5,146 nt of DNA, from positions 1-5,146 of the forward strand of contig NZ_JOHO01000126.1 of the NCBI RefSeq assembly GCF_000719705.1, in the 5' to 3' direction. The stretch is from Streptomyces sp. NRRL S-350. GTDB lineage: Bacteria; Actinomycetota; Actinomycetes; Streptomycetales; Streptomycetaceae. The translations under genes were made by a program, and so were the position numbers. Position 1 is the first letter of the stretch; each line of letters starts with the position of its first letter. This document shows, in pieces, positions 1 to 4,953 of the stretch. The notes beneath the pieces are model-generated. The model was not told the DNA's origin and searched no databases. It was given only the letters and a program-made list of their open reading frames with translations.

Positions 1-754
1 TGGCCAACCGGCAGCAGGCCGTCGCGGAGCTGTCCGCCGACTGCTGGTGCGGCCGGTGGTGCCGGGAGGTCCGCGACGACAACGACGACGGGTGGCGCGA
101 GTACGACGACGCCGTGCCCATCGTCGCGACCACCCTCACAGCTGCCGGCGCGGGCACGGGCCGCTCGGGCCGGTGTGGTGGCGCTTCGGCCGCTCGGGCC
201 GGCACTCCCTCATCGAGGCGCTGGAGAACCCGAACAACCGGGCCGCCTACGACCAGCGCCAGGCCGCCCGCGAAGACGAGCAGCAACGGGTCCACCAGGA
301 GCTGATGGACTCCCTGGTCTGCATCGACTGCGGTGACGTTCCCGAAGAGGAGAGCACCTGGGTGTACGGCAGCCGGGAGTGGACCCGCCGCCCCGGCGGC
401 CGCTGCTGGCCCTGCCACCAGGACCGCGAGGAGCGCCTGGAACGGGAGGCCGAAGAACAGCTGGAGGCTGCCCGCACAGCCAACGCCGCGCTGCGCCCGT
501 GCTGGACGCGCCGGGGCTCGATCGGTGGGAAGGAGGGCTCGAAGCTGGAGCTGCGGGAGAAGGCCCGGCCGGACCGGTTGGAGTGCCCTGAGTGCGTACA
601 GGCCCGCACCGCGAAGGGCTTGGGGCCGTTGATACTGCCGGTCCCGACCAAGCTCGAGCTGGTGGCCGCGCTGGTCTCCACTCCGGACGATCCGTGGTGG
701 GAGGACCGCGTGCTGCACGCAAAGCTCTACCCGGCGAAGGACCGTGGGGTGTGA
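1..754 (+). CDS. Cysteine-pair (zinc-ribbon-like) hypothetical protein, 5' end at window edge, apparent frameshift
   Basis: I do not recognise the family. Two frames must be joined to read it. From base 3 to about 137 the frame starting at base 3 has nearly all G/C third positions and encodes ANRQQAVAELSADCWCGRWC followed by an acidic stretch. After about 137 that coding signature moves to the frame starting at base 2, giving HSCRRGHGPLGPVWWRFG and running to the stop at 752-754. One missing base (or a -1 slip) near 135-140 reconciles them and gives a protein of roughly 250 residues. One A before base 1 would create an ATG, so the true start may lie just outside. The ATG at 47 is probably not a real start: the frame there is full of CGA codons. 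Cysteine pairs CIDC (320-331), CWPC (404-415) and CPEC (584-595), plus cysteines at 42, 48, 60 and 143, suggest structural zinc sites. A charged, probably helical stretch rich in E and R follows CWPC. Nucleic-acid binding is only inference. Confidence 0.7.
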   Translation, partial: GQPAAGRRGAVRRLLVRPVVPGGPRRQRRRVARVRRRRAHRRDHPHSCRRGHGPLGPVWWRFGRSGRHSLIEALENPNNRAAYDQRQAAREDEQQRVHQELMDSLVCIDCGDVPEEESTWVYGSREWTRRPGGRCWPCHQDREERLEREAEEQLEAARTANAALRPCWTRRGSIGGKEGSKLELREKARPDRLECPECVQARTAKGLGPLILPVPTKLELVAALVSTPDDPWWEDRVLHAKLYPAKDRGV

Positions 755-878
755 CCTGTTGTGGTGTGTGGGGGTGGGATGGCCTCGCACAGCGTTGTTG
801 TCTGGACCTTTGGTTGTGCCTGTCGGGGGTGTGGGGTGGTCGTGTGGGGTGGCCGTTTTGGTGACTGTGTGTGGTGGT

Positions 879-899
879 GGGTGGGGGTCGGGGGCCGGG
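879..899 (+). other. G-quadruplex motif in a G/T-rich stretch
   Basis: Four G-runs of at least three (879-881, 883-887, 890-894, 897-899) are separated by loops of 1, 2 and 2 bases. This fits the standard G3+N1-7 quadruplex pattern, and more G-runs follow at 902-904 and 910-915. Motifs like this are frequent by chance in high-GC genomes, so a function is not implied. Confidence 0.45.
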
Positions 900-1112
900 T
901 CGGGCTGCTGGGGGGCGGCTGGGTGTTGCGGGCGTGTTTTCGGGGATGAATTCCGTCGTAATTCGGTTGGGTTGTTTTGGTGGTGTGGTTGCCGATGAGA
1001 GCCTGACTTCGGGCGGGCAATTGCTGGGTGGGGGTGGTGGCGGGTGGTGTTCGGTTTCGTCCGGGGTGGGCCCGTCGTCCCTGGTGGCCGTGCCGCTTCG
1101 CTGCGCCGTCCC

Positions 1113-1325
1113 GTCGTCCAGGCCGCGTGCCCTGTCCAGGCCCCGCTGCCGCCGTCCTGGGGCCACTGTCCGGGCCTGGCTGCGCGGCCGTGCGGGCCGT
1201 GCCCGCCGCTGCGCCCTTCGTCGGACGGCTGGGTGGCCGTCAGGCCGGCCTGGGCGGTGCCGTCCAGGCCGCTGTCCTGGCGGCCCCGTCCGGCGTCCTG
1301 TCCGCCGTCCGGGCGCCGCCCACCT
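1113..1325. repeat. GC-rich block of degenerate GTCC(N)GG words
   Basis: The word GTCC followed by A, T or G and GG recurs many times. CGTCCAGGCCGC occurs exactly at 1115-1126 and 1261-1272, TGTCCAGGCC at 1133-1142, TGTCCGGGCC at 1167-1176, CGTCCTGG at 1153-1160, and further variants run between 1272 and 1315. Spacing is irregular, so this is not a clean tandem array. One forward frame over about 1160-1310 reads as an A/V/L/G-rich peptide but has no credible start or end. It may be degenerate repeat DNA or compositional bias. Confidence 0.35.
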
Positions 1326-1447
1326 TCGGTCAAGGCTGGTTGGTCCGCGCCGGTCACCTCTCGTGGCCCCGGTCGGTGAGACACAACCACTTCCTCAGCC
1401 CATCCCACCCGAACCCACCGACGTAGGGCCTGAAGCACCGGCCAAGG

Positions 1448-1463
1448 TCAGTCAGATGACTGA
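1448..1463. promoter_or_regulatory. Perfect inverted repeat, candidate operator upstream of the secreted-protein gene
   Basis: TCAGTCA (1448-1454) and TGACTGA (1457-1463) are exact reverse complements separated by GA, giving a 16-bp site 76 bases before the GTG start at 1540. Size and symmetry suit a dimeric regulator, but no partner regulator gene is in the window. A chance palindrome cannot be excluded. Confidence 0.35.
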
Positions 1464-1529
1464 TGCGCCGCTGCGCCGCCAAGTGCGACTGTCGGACCGG
1501 CCCGCTGGCGAGGCCTCATCCGGCACTTG

Positions 1530-1537
1530 AAGGAAAG
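1530..1537 (+). promoter_or_regulatory. Ribosome binding site of the secreted-protein gene
   Basis: AAGGAAAG is a purine-rich Shine-Dalgarno sequence. AAGGA (1530-1534) sits 5 bases before the GTG at 1540 and 11 bases before the in-frame ATG at 1546. This favours GTG slightly; both starts leave the signal peptide intact. Confidence 0.6.
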
Positions 1538-1539
1538 TA

Positions 1540-2568
1540 GTGGACATGCACAACTCCTCGAAGCGGCGGCGGCTGTCGGCCGTGGCCCTGCTCACTGCGG
1601 CCTCGGTTGCGTTCCTCGGGGTCTCCTCGGCCCACGCCTCCCAGCCCGGGGAGGGGGCCAATTGGGCTCCCGAGATCGTTGGGGGCCACCGCGTCAACTC
1701 ACCCGGGGTGATGGCGGAGTCCCGCGACCCGAACAATGACAACCTCCTCCAGGTGTGGCGGGCGAGCAACAACGCTCTCCGGCTGTCCGTCGGTCACGGC
1801 CAGGACATCGAGCTGGCCGGGGCCACGACGTATACGAACCCGGCGATGCACCTGACGGCGTCGAACGGCCAGTCGTCGACTTTCCGGGTATTCCACACTG
1901 GGACCAACGGATTCGTGTTCTACACGGAGGTGACCGTAAACGCAGGCAGTCAGACGCCCCAGGTACGGCCCGGATGGACCCAGGTCCCCAACAACGTGTC
2001 AACGCGCAACTTCTTGGCCGTGTCCGTGGTCGCGGCCCCGAACGGCAGCACCTTCATGACCTACCACTCGTCCAACAGCGACGAGGAGTGGAGCATCTAC
2101 TTCAACGGGACATCGAACTCCTGGAACGCCCCGACCACGATTCCCGGTTCGAGGAGTGAGTCCACCTTTATGGTCGAAACGGATCTCAGCTCGTGGAATC
2201 CTAGCTGGCGGGGCACCATCATGGGCACCTGGCTCGGCACCGACGGACAGGTCAACGTCATCCGCCAGACCTATGGCCAGGGCAACTGGTGGGGGCACGA
2301 GATCCTTGCTGGCGTCCAAGGCACGGGCGCACCCTCTGTGGCGATCACGGACAATGGACGGGGGCAGGTGGCAGTCCGCCGGGCAAGCGACAACCGGATC
2401 GCCATTACCCGGGTCGACGTCACTGGCGGCTCGCAGGGCGGGTGGGACATGGAGTCGAATGGCTTCACGGCCCGGGCCTTCTCCCTCTTCGCCTACCATG
2501 CGGCGGTCTACTTGCTGGCTACCGGAGCCAACGGCGAGGTGGACTGGAAGCAGACCGGTCAGTACTGA
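1540..2568 (+). CDS. Secreted protein, probable beta-propeller/lectin-like fold
   Basis: This 342-residue protein has a textbook Sec signal peptide: a basic n-region KRRR at residues 8-11, a hydrophobic core at 12-30, and an AHA site that predicts cleavage after residue 33. The mature part, about 309 residues, is rich in W, N, S, T and G and has no further membrane segment. It shows recurring hydrophobic strands followed by a polar turn: LLQVWRASNNALRLSV, STFRVFHTGTNGFVFYTEV, TFMTYHSSNSDEEWSIYF, VNVIRQTYGQGNWWGHE, QVAVRRASDNRIAITRVD and VYLLATGANGEVDW. About six or seven such units fit a beta-propeller of the kind seen in bacterial PLL-type lectins and sialidase-like repeats. That is my structural inference, not a recognised family match. 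The mature part has no cysteine, and no catalytic motif or sortase signal is visible, so it is probably released and may bind glycans or other surfaces. The gene stands alone, preceded by an AAGGAAAG ribosome site. Its codon use is slightly less GC-extreme than the first gene. Confidence 0.88.
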   Translation: MDMHNSSKRRRLSAVALLTAASVAFLGVSSAHASQPGEGANWAPEIVGGHRVNSPGVMAESRDPNNDNLLQVWRASNNALRLSVGHGQDIELAGATTYTNPAMHLTASNGQSSTFRVFHTGTNGFVFYTEVTVNAGSQTPQVRPGWTQVPNNVSTRNFLAVSVVAAPNGSTFMTYHSSNSDEEWSIYFNGTSNSWNAPTTIPGSRSESTFMVETDLSSWNPSWRGTIMGTWLGTDGQVNVIRQTYGQGNWWGHEILAGVQGTGAPSVAITDNGRGQVAVRRASDNRIAITRVDVTGGSQGGWDMESNGFTARAFSLFAYHAAVYLLATGANGEVDWKQTGQY

Positions 2569-2968
2569 CGCCCGCGGACTGAATACGATCGCTAGCGCGC
2601 CGCGAGCCTCGCGCTCAGGAGGAAGCCATTTCCGAGGGGCCGCCAAGACCCGACCACCGCCGAAAGCCAGGTCCCTTTCCGGGAGTTCCTGCACCGTTCC
2701 TTTGCTTCGCCGTTCGGTGTCGCATTCCGGGGGAGGGACGCTGGGCAATCCTGAGCATTTCCCGGCGGTCTGGTCCTGGTGGTGGTGCTCGGCGGCCGGG
2801 TGGCTGGTGGTGGGGGTGCAACGCGGGGGTGCAACGCGGTGTTGCGCCAGGGTGCAACACGGGGCCGTGGTGCGGGTCTGACCAAGCGTTATGTGGCCTG
2901 GAGTGGGGGCGGCTGGGCGTGTTGCACCTCGTGTCGCACCGGGCTGAGCCGGTTGGCCGGTCTCGGCG
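2569..2968. other. Intergenic region between the secreted-protein gene and the insertion element
   Basis: About 400 bases without a credible gene; the open frames crossing it are shadows with poor composition. A small hairpin, CGCGA (2601-2605) and TCGCG (2609-2613) around GCC, follows the stop at 2568 by about 30 bases. It lacks a T-run, so at best it is a weak terminator. A cluster of GGTGCAAC half-sites begins at 2812 and is listed separately. Confidence 0.5.
2812..2928. repeat. Cluster of GGTGCAAC half-sites (iteron- or operator-like)
   Basis: The 13-bp word GGGGGTGCAACGC occurs twice in exact tandem (2812-2824, 2825-2837). It is followed at once by a near-perfect inverted repeat: GTGTTGCGCC (2839-2848) and GGTGCAACAC (2851-2860) match at 9 of 10 pairs around a 2-base spacer. 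An exact reverse copy, GTTGCACC, lies at 2921-2928. That makes five occurrences of one 8-base core in about 115 bases, in both orientations. The arrangement suits a DNA-binding protein such as a replication initiator or repressor, but none is encoded here. Confidence 0.55.
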
Positions 2969-2973
2969 GCTCC
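2969..2973. repeat. Left target-site duplication GCTCC
   Basis: GCTCC lies directly against the outer end of the left inverted repeat. The identical five bases lie against the right end at 3594-3598. A 5-bp duplication at matching positions is what cut-and-paste or replicative insertion leaves. Confidence 0.8.
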
Positions 2974-3079
2974 TGACCTGTGACAGCGAAGTCGGGACGG
3001 TTGTCACCGAAGTTGGGATAACGGCTGTTTGTGACAGCGATTCCGGGAAGCGGATCAGTTTGTGACAGCGAAGTTGGGA
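2974..3079 (+). repeat. Left terminal inverted repeat with four 18-bp motif copies
   Basis: The first 75 bases (2974-3048) pair with the right end. A fourth perfect consensus copy (3062-3079) lies further inside and has no partner on the right. Copies 1 and 2 are separated by CGGTT, and copies 2 and 3 by 12 bases, exactly as on the right end. Copy 3 is degenerate in its second half (GATTCCGGGA). The extra left copy gives the element an asymmetric end pair, as is usual for Tn7-type elements. Confidence 0.85.
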
Positions 3080-3110
3080 AGTGGGCGCCGTCTCGGCGAG
3101 GCACCAGTGC

Positions 3111-3491
3111 ATGGTCGCTGGACTGGCGGGCTGCTGGCATCCGCAAGGCGTCATACTGCACGTCGTGGATCGCGAAGACCTGATTGCTGCCGTCGAACGG
3201 CATGGGACTGCTGCCGCCGGCCATGTTGCCCTGGCCCTGCGCGCTGGGGCTTCGTTTCGGGTGTGGGCCGGATCGACGGTGCCGGCCAGCCAGCTTCTCG
3301 ATATCTGGGCATGGCGGGCCCGATGCATGGCGGAGGACGGCGTCGTCACCTGCAAGGACTTCGAGCAGGGATTGCCCGACCTTCGGCGTGCGGGTGACAG
3401 CCCGGTCGCCTTGGGACGAGTGAGCATCGCCGGAGACTCACGCTTGGTCTTCCTGGCCGCCGATCTGACCTCATGTGTTGCCGTGCTGTAG
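3111..3491 (+). CDS. Hypothetical cargo protein of the insertion element
   Basis: The family is not recognised. I chose the ATG at 3111 because GAGG (3098-3101) lies 9 bases upstream. A GTG at 3081 and an internal GTG at 3165 are alternatives, the latter being where coding-like composition becomes clearest. From 3111 the product is 126 residues and begins MVAGLAGCWHPQGVILHVVD. It has a probable helix DREDLIAAVERHG, a central stretch RVWAGSTVPASQLLDIWAWRARCMAEDG, and a hydrophobic end RLVFLAADLTSCVAVL. No signal peptide, membrane helix or catalytic motif is evident. Third positions are G/C-biased but less so than in the neighbours (GCT, GGG, CAT, ATT, TTG appear), in keeping with DNA of different origin. 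It fills most of the space between the two inverted repeats, and the left motif array forms its upstream region, so a protein binding those sites could also affect its transcription. Being genuinely coding is likely but not certain. Confidence 0.6.
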   Translation: MVAGLAGCWHPQGVILHVVDREDLIAAVERHGTAAAGHVALALRAGASFRVWAGSTVPASQLLDIWAWRARCMAEDGVVTCKDFEQGLPDLRRAGDSPVALGRVSIAGDSRLVFLAADLTSCVAVL

Positions 3492-3518
3492 CGCTACGAG
3501 GCCGTTGACAGGGGTCTT

Positions 3519-3593
3519 TCCCAACTTCGATGTCACAAAATGGCGTTGTCCCAACTTCGCTGACAACCGTCCCGACTTCGCTGTCACGGGTCA
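3519..3593 (-). repeat. Right terminal inverted repeat with three 18-bp motif copies
   Basis: Read on the minus strand it starts TGACCCGTGACAGCGAAG and matches the left end in sequence and in the spacing of every motif copy. The innermost copy (3519-3536) is closer to consensus than its left counterpart. It begins 27 bases after the stop codon of the cargo gene. Confidence 0.85.
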
Positions 3594-3598
3594 GCTCC
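3594..3598. repeat. Right target-site duplication GCTCC
   Basis: Identical to 2969-2973 and directly against the right element end. Joining 2968 to 3594 would restore a continuous pre-insertion sequence with a single GCTCC. Confidence 0.8.
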
Positions 3599-3645
3599 TC
3601 CGCCCTCCGCCAGCCGCCCGTCGTGCTGCGTGCTGGCTTGGGTGG

Positions 3646-4005
3646 TCAGGGTTGGGGTGTGGGGTTGAGGAGGGGGCGGAGGTGGTCGGGGAGGTTGGGG
3701 TGGTTTTGCCAGGGGGTGGCGAGGGCTTGGAGGGCTGCCCAGGTGGCGTGGGCGGTGGGGTCTGGCTGGTCGTGGCCGAGGCGGTGCCACAGCGCTTGGT
3801 AGAGGTGTTGGGAGGCTGCAAAGACCGCCTGGACGGCGTGGCCGACGACGGCGCGTTGCTCGTCCCGAAGGGGGTGCGGTGTGCCCGGGATACGGATGAT
3901 GGGGCCGAGGGCGGCGTAGGCCTGGCCGTCGATGAAGTTGTGCAGGTCTCTCAGCTGCTGCCGTGTCGGCAGCATCGGCTCGGGTATGGCGGGAGAGGTC
4001 ACCAC
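3646..4005 (-). CDS. Small hypothetical protein, 119 residues
   Basis: Family not recognised. This is the only frame here with strong coding character: almost every third position is G or C (mostly C) and the composition is protein-like. The competing longer frame on the same strand, 3584-4033, is a P/R/H-rich shadow. The product begins MVTSPAIPEPMLPTRQQLRD, continues with a likely helical stretch LHNFIDGQAYAALGP, then RDEQRAVVGHAVQAVFAASQHLYQALWHRLGHD and HATWAALQALATPW, and ends in a P- and H-rich tail LLNPTPQP. It appears soluble, mostly helical and cytoplasmic. The GTG at 4005 is followed by a second GTG at 4002, and an ATG lies at residue 11. No ribosome site is visible. A -10-like TAGCGT (4014 down to 4009) sits right before the start, so a leaderless message is conceivable. 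The insertion element ends about 50 bases beyond its stop codon. Confidence 0.72.
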   Translation of the reverse strand: MVTSPAIPEPMLPTRQQLRDLHNFIDGQAYAALGPIIRIPGTPHPLRDEQRAVVGHAVQAVFAASQHLYQALWHRLGHDQPDPTAHATWAALQALATPWQNHPNLPDHLRPLLNPTPQP

Positions 4006-4186
4006 GGCACGCTACCGCCCCGCCCGTGCCCACCCGGTGTCGCGCCCAGCTGCGCCCCGCCTCGACGGCCGCCCGCCGTCCCTGGCCCGGTGTTCGGTTT
4101 GGTGTCGTCGCTCCGGGAATTCATCGGTTGGCTTTGGGCGGGTTTTCCTGGGCGGTGTGGAAGGGCGGTTGCCGTGTCGGATGCGA

Positions 4187-4360
4187 GGGCCGTAGGCCCC
4201 TCTCTGGCGTGCCTGAATTCGATTCCTGACCGCTGCGCCCCGATAGGCTTTCTGATTTCCGCCTGAAAGGGAGCGGAAGGGGATTCTTATTCTCGCGGTG
4301 AGTGCGTCCGTGTATAGCCAGGATGGACAGCGTCCGCGAGGCTTCCTGTTCATGCCTCGC
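4187..4360. repeat. Three isolated hairpins in the first part of the gene-free region
   Basis: GGGCC (4187-4191) and GGCCC (4195-4199) enclose the triloop GTA. TTCCGC (4257-4262) and GCGGAA (4273-4278) enclose ten bases. GCGAGGC (4336-4342) and GCCTCGC (4354-4360) enclose eleven bases. All stems are perfect. None is followed by a T-run, so they are not standard intrinsic terminators. Confidence 0.45.
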
Positions 4361-4450
4361 ACCCGCCCGTGGCCCGGTAGGATAGAGCTGCGCGGAAGCC
4401 GTAGAAACGTCGCCGGATACGCTCGGGATTCCCGGTTCAGAATCGCGGTT

Positions 4451-4528
4451 GAGGGCCCGTCAGGGACCGTTCGTGCGGGGTGCTCGTGAGGGCCCGCCAA
4501 AGGGACCGGGGAGGCCCGAGCCGGACCG
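4451..4528 (+). repeat. Triplicated GAGGGCCCG...GGACCG word
   Basis: GAGGGCCCGTCAGGGACCG (4451-4469) recurs two bases longer as GAGGGCCCG-CCAAA-GGGACCG (4488-4508), and in shorter form as GAGGCCCGAGCCGGACCG (4511-4528). Offsets are 37 and 23 bases. These are imperfect direct repeats just upstream of the dense hairpin field. Confidence 0.4.
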
Positions 4529-4549
4529 GTGGCCCGGGGACGTCTCCCG

Positions 4550-4843
4550 GGGGCCGCAGGCCCCGCTCCAGGGGCGAAGGCTGGGCCGCCAGCCCAGCAG
4601 CCGCAAGGCGAATACGCCCCCGAGTACCCCACCGGCCGGGCCCGGAGGAGGCCTCCGGGGGTGAGGTTGTGGTTACTACCGGAAGTCCACGACACATCGT
4701 CAACGCCGGGGAACGCAGGCCCCGGCCGGCACCCCCGCCCGATCGGGGGGATAGGCCACTACCCGAATTTCGAGTCACATCGTCAACGCCAACTCCCGGG
4801 CGCAGCCCCGGAACCCCTGCCAGCCAACCGGCCCGTAAGGCCG
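4550..4843. repeat. Hairpin cluster A (seven inverted repeats)
   Basis: Perfect stems, in order: GGGGCC/GGCCCC at 4550-4564 with loop GCA; GCTGGGC/GCCCAGC at 4580-4598 with loop CGCCA; CCCGGAGG/CCTCCGGG at 4641-4659 with loop AGG; GCCGGGG/CCCCGGC at 4705-4726 with an 8-base loop; the palindrome CCCGATCGGG at 4738-4747; GGGC/GCCC at 4798-4808 with loop GCA; CGGCC/GGCCG at 4829-4843 with loop CGTAA. High GC makes short stems common by chance, but 7-8 bp stems with 3-5 base loops in such succession are not expected from composition alone. Confidence 0.55.
4675..4790 (+). repeat. Direct repeat pair, 83 bp apart
   Basis: CACATCGTCAACGCC is exact at 4693-4707 and 4776-4790. The match extends upstream to ACTACC at 4675 and 4758, so about 33 bases align ungapped with a handful of mismatches. 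Each copy is followed by a GC-rich hairpin containing GCAG and CCCCGG (4705-4726 and 4798-4811), so the repeat unit is probably the direct repeat plus hairpin. Confidence 0.5.
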
Positions 4844-4953
4844 TGAAAACACCAGCCCAACAAGACCGGAATGCCGACCGACTGACGGGACGTAGGCCCG
4901 GGACAATGCCACCGGAAAGGCGGAGCTCAGCGATGCCCGACACCCACCACAAC

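Larger units (their letters stand above)
755..1539. other. Long intergenic region without a credible gene
   Basis: This stretch of about 785 bases lies between the stop of the first gene and the start of the secreted-protein gene. Open frames exist on both strands, but none has plausible protein composition with a coding-type third-position bias along its length; they give runs of P, T, H, R or G typical of GC-rich shadows. Bases 755-1060 are strongly G/T-rich on the + strand. Bases 1113-1325 are extremely GC-rich and carry recurring GTCC words. Bases 1330-1539 have a more balanced composition, hold a perfect palindrome, and probably contain the promoter of the downstream gene, although no convincing -35/-10 pair could be recognised. 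Confidence 0.6.
2974..3593. mobile_element. 620-bp non-autonomous transposable element with multi-site inverted ends
   Basis: The element starts 5'-TGACC and ends GGTCA-3'. Its ends are about 75-bp inverted repeats that align without gaps at 64 of 75 positions, and 43 of the outermost 45 match. A GCTCC duplication flanks both sides. Each end holds several copies of an 18-bp motif, consensus GTGACAGCGAAGTTGGGA. Left copies are at 2980-2997, 3003-3018 (shortened), 3031-3048 and 3062-3079; right copies, inverted, are at 3519-3536, 3549-3566 and 3570-3587. Multiple transposase sites per end together with 5-bp duplications are known for Tn7, Mu and Tn5053-type DDE transposons, so I infer mobilisation in trans by such an enzyme. 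There is no transposase, ATPase or resolvase inside. The only cargo is a small gene. It sits in an intergenic spot and breaks no recognisable gene. The exact family is not established. Confidence 0.85.

Noticed and set aside
210..1166. 318-codon open frame on the minus strand
   Set aside because: It overlaps the real + strand gene and its product is a P/R/T/H-rich string with no domain character; open frames of this length are common shadows at this GC content.
871..1530. 219-codon + strand frame ending just before the secreted-protein gene
   Set aside because: Composition changes abruptly along it, there is no good start, and third-position bias is not maintained; it looks like intergenic sequence without stops.
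2601..2613. Intrinsic terminator after the secreted-protein gene
   Set aside because: The stem is only five pairs and no T-run follows; kept only as a remark.
2980..3079. CRISPR-like short regularly spaced repeats
   Set aside because: Only four copies with spacers of 5-13 bases, degenerate copies, and a matching inverted array on the other side of a gene; this is a transposon-end layout.
3475..4266. 263-codon + strand frame covering the right end of the element and the small minus-strand gene
   Set aside because: It begins inside the cargo gene and runs through the inverted repeat and antisense to a frame with far better coding character.
4012..4695. 227-codon minus-strand frame
   Set aside because: Third positions are not G/C-biased in its middle part, and it spans several hairpins and repeats; no plausible family pattern.
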